This document shows, one piece after another, positions 1 to 5,998 of a stretch of 6,306 bases of DNA. The position numbers and the translations under genes are program-made. The stretch spans positions 1 to 6,306 of the forward strand of contig JAFAYS010000225.1 of the NCBI GenBank assembly GCA_019240175.1. Reading direction: 5' to 3'. This DNA is from Chloroflexota bacterium (GTDB taxonomy: Bacteria > Chloroflexota > Chloroflexia > Chloroflexales > Kallotenuaceae). The notes under the pieces are model-generated. The model saw only the letters and a list, made by a program, of their open reading frames with translations, searched no databases and was not told the DNA's origin. How positions within the stretch are numbered: position 1 is the stretch's first letter; every line of letters starts with the position of its first letter.

Positions 1-2237
1 ATGCCTTCCCAGGTCGCGAACACGCCGAACCACAGGCCGGTCCAGTAGGGCAGCGTCAGCCAGCGGATCGGGTGGATCGTCAGCCAGCCCACGATCTGCA
101 GCACATGCGCCGTATTACCGACCATCACCAGCAGCACGCCGCCGATCATCACGCCCGTGACAATCAGCATCTTTTTGTGCGGCAGCTTGGCCTGCAGCGC
201 AAAGACCAGCACGCCGATCAGCAGCACGCCCGCCATGCCCAGCGCCACGCCGCCCAGCACCACGGCGGTGCCCGCTTCCAAAACCAGCGCCTGCAAAAAG
301 AGCACGGTCTCGAAGCCTTCGCGGTAGATGCTGCTGAAGCCCAGCGCAATCAGGCCAAAGTACAGCCCGGCCTGGCCGCCGATGATGCGCTTCTTCTGCG
401 CGTGGAAGTTGGCCATCCAGCCGGTCCAATACACCTTGTGGAAGAACCAGTTGGTGATCAGCAGCAGCACGCCGATCGCAATCAGCGACACAACCGCTTC
501 CAGCCGCTCACCATAGCGCGCAAATGATTGCAGCACACCGCGCATGAAGATCCAGGTCAGCACGGAAGCGCCCAACGCGGCCAGCGCGCCCCACCACAGC
601 GGACGGCGCAGCTTGCGGCTTTCGCCCATCTTCAAGCTGCCCATCAGCGAGGCCAGAATCAGCACGGCTTCCAGGCCTTCGCGGAACACAATGATCGCGG
701 CGTTGGTGGCCACGGCGGCGGGCGCCCCGCTCTTGGTCAACGACTTTTGCGCCTCGGCCAGCTGAAGATCCAGCGCCTGACGGCTGGCCTTGATCTCGCT
801 GCTCGGCGCGCGCTGGCTGATCAGATGCGCCAAACCTTTGTGATCGCCCTGGCCGTACCAGAACAGCTCCTCGATCGGCGGGATCGCCTGAGGGGCAAAC
901 GCGATCAGGCGCGCCTCCGGGCCGGTCTCCAGCACCGCGTACGCTTCCAGCCGCGCGGACTCGGCGAGCTCGTACTGGCCGGTCACGGCTGCCTGCTCCA
1001 TCTGATCCAGCACCGACGCGATCACGTCGAAGTCGCCCGCGCTATCGCGCTTCTGCCACTCCTCGGGCATGATCGCCTTGAGCGCGTTGGTCAGATCGTC
1101 GGTCCTGGTCTGGACCGTGGCCGGATCGGCGACCTGGGTCTGCGCGCCTGCCGCCGTGAGCATCTGCTCAAGCTCGGCAAACTGCTGCGCGATCTGCTGG
1201 GTCTGCGCCGAATCACGGGCCTCAAGCAGGCTCTGAAGATCGCCGAACGCCGCCGCCGCGCCATCGCGGAAGGTGATCGCCTCGCGAATTTCGAGGTCGC
1301 GCGTTACGACGCCCTGGCTTACACCACGGCCATACTCGACCGGCACCAGCGCCAGGAAGCGCAGCATCTGCCCCGCGCGTCGCGTTTGATCCTCGGCGCT
1401 GAGCGGCGCTGCCCGGAAGCCACGCAGCCCCTCGGTGATCGCCGTCATGGAAGCGTCGAGCGCCGAGCCATCACGAGCCGCCGTCCGCAGCGCCGCAAAC
1501 GATTGGTTGAGCGCTGCCAGCGCCTCGCCGCCGCGCTGCTCTGCGTAGAACGGCGCGAGGATCGCGAAGTAGCCCTGCGCCAGGCTGGCGTACTCGGTAC
1601 GTCGCGTCGCAAAGCCTTTGCTATCGGCATCCGCCAGATCGTGCAGCGCCTCGTTGAGCCGCGCCTGGTACGTGTCGAGGAGATCGGCGCGCACCGAGAG
1701 CACAGCTTCGGCGGGCTGGATCGAGCCGGCGACCACACCATCGATCGCGATCGTCGCGTCGGCTTTGGGCCGCGTGAAGCGCGTCGCCGGGCGGAACTCA
1801 CGCAGCGGCAGCCATTGCTGTGCCTTGGCCGCATCACCGCCCGCCAGCGCCGTTTCGATCACCCGATAGCTGCCGGCCAGCAATGCCGTCCAGACCTGCG
1901 CTCGCGCATCGGCTAAGGCGCGCGCATCATTAGCGGTAAGCGCCTGCTCGGCATCGGACAGGCCAGCCTTAACGCGCTGATCGGCGTCGGGCGCGGCAGC
2001 TGCGATTGTCTCGGCAAACGCGCCGGTGTAGGCAGATTGCGCAGTCTCCAAGGCGGCCTGGGACTCAGCGGTATTGCTCAGCGCAAACTGAGCATCGGCC
2101 AGCGCCACGCGGATCGTTTCGGCACTCTGCGCGGGCGCAATCGTCTGCGCGCTGGCGATCGGTGCCAGCAGGCTGAACATCAGCACGGCCAGCGCACAAA
2201 GATAAAGATGCACGCCAGTTTTGCCACGAGCTACCAT
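1..2237 (-). CDS. efeU: FTR1-family iron permease with long extracytoplasmic N-terminal domain (C-terminus outside window)
   Basis: Iron permease of the FTR1/EfeU family, expected to move ferric iron across the cytoplasmic membrane. The frame stays open for 745 codons from ATG 2237 to the left edge. Residues 1-30 are a signal peptide ending ASA|Q. Residues 31 to about 505 are a helical, Ala/Gln/Glu-rich extracytoplasmic domain. The FTR1 membrane part follows: REGLE at 519-523 in the first membrane segment, ERLE at 577-580, REGFE at 639-643 in the fourth. The two REXXE motifs are the family's iron-binding signature. Further hydrophobic segments lie near 547-569, 657-681 and 690-713. The sequence ends at ...FATWEG, where only the last helix seems to be missing. 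The start is set by GGAGG five bases upstream and by the signal peptide. It follows the lipoprotein gene by 13 nt, so the two are probably co-transcribed. The symbol reflects the permease domain; E. coli EfeU lacks the long N-terminal part. Confidence 0.93.
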   Translation of the reverse strand, partial: MVARGKTGVHLYLCALAVLMFSLLAPIASAQTIAPAQSAETIRVALADAQFALSNTAESQAALETAQSAYTGAFAETIAAAAPDADQRVKAGLSDAEQALTANDARALADARAQVWTALLAGSYRVIETALAGGDAAKAQQWLPLREFRPATRFTRPKADATIAIDGVVAGSIQPAEAVLSVRADLLDTYQARLNEALHDLADADSKGFATRRTEYASLAQGYFAILAPFYAEQRGGEALAALNQSFAALRTAARDGSALDASMTAITEGLRGFRAAPLSAEDQTRRAGQMLRFLALVPVEYGRGVSQGVVTRDLEIREAITFRDGAAAAFGDLQSLLEARDSAQTQQIAQQFAELEQMLTAAGAQTQVADPATVQTRTDDLTNALKAIMPEEWQKRDSAGDFDVIASVLDQMEQAAVTGQYELAESARLEAYAVLETGPEARLIAFAPQAIPPIEELFWYGQGDHKGLAHLISQRAPSSEIKASRQALDLQLAEAQKSLTKSGAPAAVATNAAIIVFREGLEAVLILASLMGSLKMGESRKLRRPLWWGALAALGASVLTWIFMRGVLQSFARYGERLEAVVSLIAIGVLLLITNWFFHKVYWTGWMANFHAQKKRIIGGQAGLYFGLIALGFSSIYREGFETVLFLQALVLEAGTAVVLGGVALGMAGVLLIGVLVFALQAKLPHKKMLIVTGVMIGGVLLVMVGNTAHVLQIVGWLTIHPIRWLTLPYWTGLWFGVFATWEG

Positions 2238-2242
2238 CACTG

Positions 2243-2247
2243 CCTCC
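2243..2247 (-). promoter_or_regulatory. Ribosome binding site of the FTR1 permease gene, in the 13-nt gap after the lipoprotein stop
   Basis: GGAGG lies five bases before ATG 2237 and three bases after the TAG stop of the upstream lipoprotein gene. Ribosomes ending the first gene therefore finish on top of this site, which favours translational coupling. It also decides the start codon of the permease gene. Confidence 0.8.
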
Positions 2248-2250
2248 AGC

Positions 2251-3360
2251 CTACTGCTCGATCGGAATGTTGAGCTTGGCCGCAACCTGTGAGATCTGGC
2301 CTGCCAGCGCGGTAGCGCGCTCCTGCGCCTCGCCGCCCAGCATATCAGCTTCTTCCGCCGTAAACTTCTTACCGCCCTGCTCTTGATCGTAGACCTTGGT
2401 CACATAGGTTTTCAGCTCGTCGAGCTTCTGGCTGATCTGCGTATCCTGCGCCGCATCGACCGAGGCGACCTTGGGGCTGACGCTGCGATAAACCACTTGC
2501 AGGCCCGACAGAATATTCTGGATATCGGCCAGACGCGAGATCACCGCGAAATCGGTCTGCGTCGAGGCCTCGCCCGCCACGAAGCGCGAGTTCTTCCAGG
2601 ACTCGAAGTACTCGCTCATGGTCGGGATCATCACCACTAGCGCGGTGAACGCATCCGACTCGCTGGGCTGCCACTCGTTGGAGCTTTGTTGTAGCTCACC
2701 GGTGTACTGATCCATCAGATCGGCGGCACCTTTGAGCATATTCGCCTCAGGCAGCACCTCGCCAAAGTCAACCTTGCCGTTGCCGTCGAGATCCGGCTGC
2801 TGGTCGCTGCTGAACTCGGCGCGCGTGCCCCACAGCGTGCTCTCGGTGAGACCAAACAGGTTGCCGGGCTTTTCCAGTACGCGCCCATCGGGCAGCTTCA
2901 GATCGAACGGCACTGCGCCCTCGGGATCTTCGCTGGCAGCCGCGCCCGCGTCGAGGATCACGTCGTACTCGGCCAGCGTCGGCACGCCCGCCACGATGCC
3001 CTCGATCTGCTCGTAGCCGGGGCTCGCCGCGATCCAGGCGGCCTTGGCCTGCTTGAGAGCGTCGGCAACCTCGCTCGGCTTGGACTGCCACAGCGCGGCG
3101 TAATCGAAGTTCGCGCCCTTGGCCAGATCGTAGTAGCGCGTACTGGCGTCTTTCAGAGTGGCGGTGTGACCCTTGAGCGCGTTAGACGAATCGACCAGGT
3201 AGGTCTTGATGCCGCCCAGATCGACTTGCGCGCCAGCCGCCGTACCAGTGGCAGCAGGAGCAGCCGGCGAAGTGGTTTCCGAGGCGGTCGGCGTGCCGCA
3301 TGCCACGAGCACCAGCGCGATTAAGGCGGGCGTGAGCCGGTAGAAAAAACGGACTGGCAT
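2251..3360 (-). CDS. Imelysin/EfeO-like iron-uptake lipoprotein with an EF-hand-type calcium loop
   Basis: Predicted 369-residue lipoprotein, the likely extracytoplasmic iron-binding partner of the FTR1 permease downstream. Residues 1-21 form a lipoprotein signal ending LVAC, with Cys21 as the lipidated residue. A Ser/Thr/Ala/Pro-rich linker runs to about 45, followed by a mostly helical imelysin-like (peptidase M75-like) domain. The family motif GxHxxE appears as GYEQIE at 115-120, with Glu in place of His, followed by the usual small/hydrophobic pattern GIVAG. Residues 190-201 read DLDGNGKVDFGE, a textbook EF-hand loop with ligands D190, D192, N194, D198 and E201. There is no cupredoxin domain as in full-length EfeO. 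The start ATG has AAAGGAGG six bases upstream. Two Fur boxes and a sigma-70-like promoter precede it. Family assignment rests on the motif, the lipobox and the FTR1 neighbour; overall similarity was not searched, so I give no symbol. Confidence 0.85.
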   Translation of the reverse strand: MPVRFFYRLTPALIALVLVACGTPTASETTSPAAPAATGTAAGAQVDLGGIKTYLVDSSNALKGHTATLKDASTRYYDLAKGANFDYAALWQSKPSEVADALKQAKAAWIAASPGYEQIEGIVAGVPTLAEYDVILDAGAAASEDPEGAVPFDLKLPDGRVLEKPGNLFGLTESTLWGTRAEFSSDQQPDLDGNGKVDFGEVLPEANMLKGAADLMDQYTGELQQSSNEWQPSESDAFTALVVMIPTMSEYFESWKNSRFVAGEASTQTDFAVISRLADIQNILSGLQVVYRSVSPKVASVDAAQDTQISQKLDELKTYVTKVYDQEQGGKKFTAEEADMLGGEAQERATALAGQISQVAAKLNIPIEQ

Positions 3361-3366
3361 TCCAGT

Positions 3367-3374
3367 CCTCCTTT
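3367..3374 (-). promoter_or_regulatory. Strong ribosome binding site of the lipoprotein gene
   Basis: AAAGGAGG on the minus strand, six bases before ATG 3360. It is a near-perfect match to the anti-Shine-Dalgarno sequence and fixes the start of the lipoprotein gene. Confidence 0.85.
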
Positions 3375-3417
3375 AGTAAATAATTTTGGATGAAGTCAAG
3401 CTGTTTGTAGCGGGGAA

Positions 3418-3446
3418 AGCATACAACTTAAGCAACCAAGTGTCAA
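3418..3446 (-). promoter_or_regulatory. Sigma-70-type promoter (P1) of the iron-uptake operon
   Basis: Minus strand: -35 TTGACA (3446-3441, 6/6 match), 17-bp spacer, -10 TATGCT (3423-3418, 4/6 match). Transcription would begin near 3411, giving a leader of about 50 nt before ATG 3360. The proximal Fur box lies 12 bp upstream of the -35 hexamer. The call rests on consensus match and position only. Confidence 0.65.
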
Positions 3447-3458
3447 GGATTTTGCCAG

Positions 3459-3473
3459 TGATATTCATTATCA
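3459..3473 (-). promoter_or_regulatory. Fur box, proximal (one mismatch)
   Basis: TGATATTCATTATCA on the plus strand matches the 7-1-7 Fur consensus TGATAATNATTATCA at all defined positions but one. Its centre is 31 bp from the centre of the distal box. It lies just upstream of promoter P1 of an FTR1 iron-uptake operon, the expected setting for ferric uptake repressor control. PerR and Zur boxes look similar, but the iron-transport genes favour Fur. Confidence 0.75.
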
Positions 3474-3495
3474 GAAGCTGTTTTATGAATGATAA
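3467..3495 (-). promoter_or_regulatory. Candidate second promoter (P2) with both hexamers inside the Fur boxes
   Basis: Minus strand: -35-like TTATCA (3495-3490, 4/6) lies in the distal Fur box. The -10-like GATAAT (3472-3467, 5/6) lies in the proximal box, and the spacer is exactly 17 bp. Fur bound to both boxes would cover this promoter completely. Fur boxes resemble -10 hexamers by composition alone, so the match may be fortuitous. Confidence 0.3.
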
Positions 3496-3504
3496 TGATT
3501 ATCA
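3490..3504 (-). promoter_or_regulatory. Fur box, distal (perfect 7-1-7 inverted repeat)
   Basis: TGATAATGATTATCA is a perfect 7-1-7 inverted repeat, identical to the Bacillus-type Fur consensus TGATAATNATTATCA. A chance perfect match directly upstream of an iron-permease operon is unlikely. The 31-bp spacing to the second box is close to three helical turns, which would put two Fur dimers on the same DNA face. Confidence 0.88.
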
Positions 3505-3559
3505 ATTCTTTACAGCGTACACGTATCCAAGCGCTGCAACATCGGCTCAAAAAATATGA

Positions 3560-3588
3560 TTGCCGCGTAACTTGAGGTTACGCGGCAA
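3560..3588 (-). terminator. Intrinsic terminator of the orphan gene pair
   Basis: A perfect 12-bp inverted repeat (TTGCCGCGTAAC / GTTACGCGGCAA) has a 5-nt loop. On the minus strand the stem is followed by TCATATTTTTTG, giving a run of six T starting five bases after the stem. It lies 67 nt past the stop of the small membrane-protein gene and about 55 bp upstream of the Fur boxes. It would end that transcript and shield the Fur-controlled promoter region from read-through. On the plus strand the stem is followed only by a weak GTAGCTTTTG, so the minus direction is favoured. Confidence 0.82.
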
Positions 3589-3655
3589 GTAGCTTTTGCA
3601 AGATTTAGCGGATGTTCCCTATATACTAGCGCAGCCAGAGCAAGACAACTTAGAG

Positions 3656-4126
3656 CTATTGTGTAAAATCCTCATCTGCCGCTTCCGCCACAGTACGGAA
3701 ATAATACCTATCACCAACTTTATTGACCCAGAATTTGCGATCAAAAACGAGGCGACCGTTTTGTTCAACGTGAGGACCATTCTTCCAAGCAGTATTTACG
3801 TTATCCGTAATTACAGAATAATTAGAAGAAAAGATAAAATAGCTATCGTGTTCTTCTTCTAGCTTGATACTATGTATGCTATAGTCTTCAATCTTATTCT
3901 CAACATAGATATCCTTTTTAAATTCACTCAACCAATCATTCAACAATCTTCTAGATATGTCTTCATTAGACGCATTTTGAATGACGATCGATATATCCGT
4001 ACTACTATTATCTTCTCTTAGAAGCTTATACTGTAGTATCAGCCATGAAGAGGCGACGTAAACACCGAACGATACAGCGATGCCCACAGCCAACAGTGAC
4101 ACATATTTGAAAATTGATGTCTTCAT
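3656..4126 (-). CDS. Small single-pass membrane protein of unknown function
   Basis: I do not recognise this 156-residue protein. A short basic N-terminus (MKTSIFK) is followed by a hydrophobic segment at about 7-31. The rest is a polar, extracytoplasmic-looking domain rich in Asp, Glu, Asn and Ser, with aromatic residues near the end (FWVNKVGDRYYFR, 132-144) and no cysteine. I chose ATG 4126 because it gives a normal membrane-anchor N-terminus. AAGGA sits very close to it (about 3 nt), so initiation may be weak. A TTG at 4150 would add eight residues but lies inside an inverted repeat. GC content of the gene is only about 38% by hand count, far below the iron and cox genes, which suggests acquisition from elsewhere. 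It follows the secreted-protein gene in the same direction and is closed by the terminator at 3560-3588. Confidence 0.72.
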   Translation of the reverse strand: MKTSIFKYVSLLAVGIAVSFGVYVASSWLILQYKLLREDNSSTDISIVIQNASNEDISRRLLNDWLSEFKKDIYVENKIEDYSIHSIKLEEEHDSYFIFSSNYSVITDNVNTAWKNGPHVEQNGRLVFDRKFWVNKVGDRYYFRTVAEAADEDFTQ

Positions 4127-4139
4127 ATCCTTAAGTATC

Positions 4140-4179
4140 GTAGGAAGCAATAGGATCTCTAAAATCTATTGCTTCCTAC
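4140..4179 (-). repeat. Perfect 14-bp inverted repeat between the two orphan genes
   Basis: GTAGGAAGCAATAG (4140-4153) and CTATTGCTTCCTAC (4166-4179) are exact reverse complements separated by 12 nt. They lie in the 69-nt gap between the stop of the secreted-protein gene and ATG 4126. In RNA this would form a stable hairpin ending 13 nt before that ATG. No T-run follows on the minus strand, so it is not a standard intrinsic terminator. It could be an mRNA-stabilising or processing element, a translational control hairpin, or a protein-binding site. Confidence 0.75.
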
Positions 4180-4195
4180 AGCTATAACCTGTCTT

Positions 4196-4852
4196 TTATT
4201 GACGCTTAACAAAGATTGTTTGTTTGATCCAATCAGCACCACCTGCTAAGGCGACACTCCCATCGCCTACACAAAGGCGAACCTCAGTATTACTCAGACC
4301 ATAACCATTGAGATCACCTAGAACCCAGGCAACTTGGCTTGATGTACTGTACCAGCGCAGGCTATCGGGGTTCGAGGCATCGTACCAAAAGCCAAAGATA
4401 TAATCAATGTCTTCTTGGTTGTCACATCGAAGAGCGTTTGTATAGTAGCCTTGCGAGCCACTGCCACCACCAGCGGTAGCAGCCTCTTCAATCATCTGTC
4501 GCCAACAATCAGGTACAGCACCAGGATCGCAGGCCTGAATCGAAGCGTCGCCTTGTGCGGGCAATGCCGCTTGTTCCTCTGCTTCCACTTCGCGTTTGAG
4601 GGCTTCTTTCTGCTCCTTGGTATGCTCAACTGGCTTGACTTTGGCATAGAAGAAGTGCCAGGCCTGCTTCTCTTGCGCTGGTGTCAGTGACGCCTTGATT
4701 GCTAGCACCTCATCGGGCGAGATGCGCTCGTTGAGAACATCGTCAATGAACTGCTCAAGATCGAGCTTCTTCGGGGTCTTATTCGCAGCATTAACTGCCA
4801 CAGTAGGCAAGAGGACACAAGCCAAACAGATGGCAATGATAAGACGTTTCAT
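4196..4852 (-). CDS. Secreted protein of unknown function with four cysteines in the mature part
   Basis: I do not recognise this 218-residue protein. Residues 1-23 form a classical signal peptide (MKRLI, hydrophobic core, cleavage near VNAA|NK). Residues 28-97 are a charged, probably helical segment rich in Lys and Glu. After a short linker, residues 105-218 form a likely globular domain with C108, C116, C143 and C194, possibly two disulphides, a Gly/Ser-rich stretch (127-135), and many Trp/Tyr residues including FGFWYDASN and LRWYSTSS. No catalytic motif or membrane anchor is visible. The start ATG has AAGGAG nine bases upstream and a good promoter at 4887-4916. The small membrane protein follows in the same direction, so the two may form one unit. 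Base composition is nearer 50% GC, below the flanking operons. The cox operon starts divergently on the other side. Confidence 0.82.
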   Translation of the reverse strand: MKRLIIAICLACVLLPTVAVNAANKTPKKLDLEQFIDDVLNERISPDEVLAIKASLTPAQEKQAWHFFYAKVKPVEHTKEQKEALKREVEAEEQAALPAQGDASIQACDPGAVPDCWRQMIEEAATAGGGSGSQGYYTNALRCDNQEDIDYIFGFWYDASNPDSLRWYSTSSQVAWVLGDLNGYGLSNTEVRLCVGDGSVALAGGADWIKQTIFVKRQ

Positions 4853-4886
4853 GGTTTAACACTCCTTGATGTTGTTGGGCGGGGGT

Positions 4887-4916
4887 ATTTTACCAAATAG
4901 ATTCGTCACTGGTCAA
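4887..4916 (-). promoter_or_regulatory. Sigma-70-type promoter of the secreted-protein gene
   Basis: Minus strand: -35 TTGACC (4916-4911, 5/6), 18-bp spacer, -10 TAAAAT (4892-4887, 5/6). The predicted start near 4880 leaves a leader of about 28 nt containing the Shine-Dalgarno AAGGAG (4867-4862) before ATG 4852. No Fur-type or other recognisable operator is visible next to it. Confidence 0.65.
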
Positions 4917-5087
4917 ATTTATTAAACAATTTTCAATCTCAAAACACGCCGGATTAAAGCAACTCTATAGGAGCCAGCCATCGATCTTGACAGCGGCGCT
5001 ATAGTAAGGATCAGCACCAGGTAAAAATTCGTCTCATCTCCCAGCTACGGCCCGTGCCGGGCGCTGTAGCGCAGCACACGAGAGCCT

Positions 5088-5960
5088 ATGAAACCAGCGC
5101 CGTTTGAGTACCATGCCCCGACGGAGCGCCATGAAGCCCTCGCACTTCTGGCCGAAAGCGGCTTCGACGCCAAAATTCTTGCCGGTGGTCAAAGTCTTGT
5201 TCCTGCAATGAATTTTCGCCTTGCGCGACCAGCGATTCTGATCGATGTGAATCGCATCGACGATCTGTTTGGCGTGCATGTGGCGGATGACGGCAGCACG
5301 CTGATCGGCGCGATGACTCGCCAGCGCGAGCTTGAGCGCAGCCCACTGATCGCCGAGCGCGCGCCGCTGATCGCCAAGGCCATGCCGCACATCGCCCACC
5401 CGCAGATTCGTAATCGCGGCACGATCGGCGGCTCGCTGGCCCATGCCGATCCCGCAGCCGAGCTGCCCGCGCTGGCGGTGGCGCTCAATGCCCGGCTACG
5501 ACTCCAGAGCCAGAGCGGCGAGCGCTGGCTGCCCGCCGCCGATTTTTTCCTGGGCGTGCTCACCACCGCGCTGGAGCCCGAGGAAATGCTGGTCGAGATC
5601 GAGATTCCGGCACTGCCCGCCCGCACCGGCACCGCCTTCGACGAGGTTGCGCGGCGGCACGGCGACTACGCAATGGCCGGTGCGGCGGCGGTTGTCACAC
5701 TGGATAACAACGGCACGATCGCCGAGAGCACGCTGGTCTTGATGGCGGTCGGCGATGCGCCGCTTCGGGTGCGCGCGATCGAGGCGCTGCGTGGTCAGCA
5801 GCCCACACCCGAGATCATCCGCGAGGCCGCCGAGTCGATCGACAGCGAGATCGATCCGCCCAACGATCTCCACGCGACCGCCGCCTACCGGCGGCATCTG
5901 GTCAAGCGCCTGGCCTGCGCCACGCTCACTCGGGCTGTCGAGCGCGCCCAGCAGCCGTAG
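5088..5960 (+). CDS. coxM: Molybdenum hydroxylase FAD-binding subunit (CO/xanthine dehydrogenase family, CoxM type)
   Basis: Medium, FAD-binding subunit of a molybdenum hydroxylase. It passes electrons from the [2Fe-2S] subunit to an external acceptor through FAD and acts in the cytoplasm or at the inner face of the membrane. At 290 residues it has the usual full length. The N-terminus MKPAPFEYHAPT is typical of the family. The two FAD-binding motifs are present: AGGQSL at 32-37 and TIGGSLAHADPAAELP at 112-127. RRHGDYAMAG at 189-198 and the C-terminal YRRHLVKRLACATLTRA at 267-283 are also characteristic. ATG 5088 fits the family start, although only a weak GAGAG lies upstream. The [2Fe-2S] subunit follows after 38 nt, matching the common M-S-L order. 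The substrate (CO, a purine, an aldehyde or an N-heterocycle) cannot be decided without the large subunit, so the symbol is used in the broad sense. Confidence 0.95.
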   Translation: MKPAPFEYHAPTERHEALALLAESGFDAKILAGGQSLVPAMNFRLARPAILIDVNRIDDLFGVHVADDGSTLIGAMTRQRELERSPLIAERAPLIAKAMPHIAHPQIRNRGTIGGSLAHADPAAELPALAVALNARLRLQSQSGERWLPAADFFLGVLTTALEPEEMLVEIEIPALPARTGTAFDEVARRHGDYAMAGAAAVVTLDNNGTIAESTLVLMAVGDAPLRVRAIEALRGQQPTPEIIREAAESIDSEIDPPNDLHATAAYRRHLVKRLACATLTRAVERAQQP

Positions 5961-5987
5961 CGCTCCTGATTCGTTATGCAAACCAAC

Positions 5988-5992
5988 AAGGA
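5988..5992 (+). promoter_or_regulatory. Ribosome binding site of the [2Fe-2S] subunit gene
   Basis: AAGGA six bases before ATG 5999, in the 38-nt gap after the FAD-subunit stop codon. It supports the start chosen for the small subunit. Confidence 0.7.
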
Positions 5993-5998
5993 AACGCT

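Noticed and set aside
528..1916. A 462-codon open frame on the plus strand
   Set aside because: It lies exactly codon-on-codon antisense to the FTR1 permease gene. Its translation is rich in Arg, Gln, His and Leu, the usual reflection of a GC-rich coding strand, while the opposite frame has a signal peptide, REXXE motifs and a Shine-Dalgarno.
3596..3862. An 88-codon plus-strand open frame in the AT-rich region
   Set aside because: It has no ribosome binding site and overlaps the 3' part of the small membrane-protein gene, whose minus-strand product has a convincing membrane anchor and a matching terminator.
4127..4150. TTG at 4150 as the start of the small membrane protein
   Set aside because: It lies inside the 14-bp inverted repeat, has no good Shine-Dalgarno, and adds eight residues before a natural MKTSIFK anchor start. 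It cannot be fully excluded because the ATG at 4126 is also poorly spaced from AAGGA.
4987..5005. TTGACA followed by TATAGT upstream of coxM as a promoter
   Set aside because: Each hexamer is a good match, but they are only 7 bp apart. TTGACA has no -10 hexamer at 16-18 bp, and TATAGT has no -35 at that distance. The cox promoter remains unidentified.
5050..5062. GCCCG-TGC-CGGGC hairpin in the coxM leader as a regulatory element or terminator
   Set aside because: The stem is only 5 bp with no T-run, and such short GC hairpins are common in GC-rich leaders.
5034..5632. Minus-strand open frames opposite coxM
   Set aside because: They are shadows of the coxM coding sequence, whose FAD motifs are clear, and they lack ribosome binding sites.
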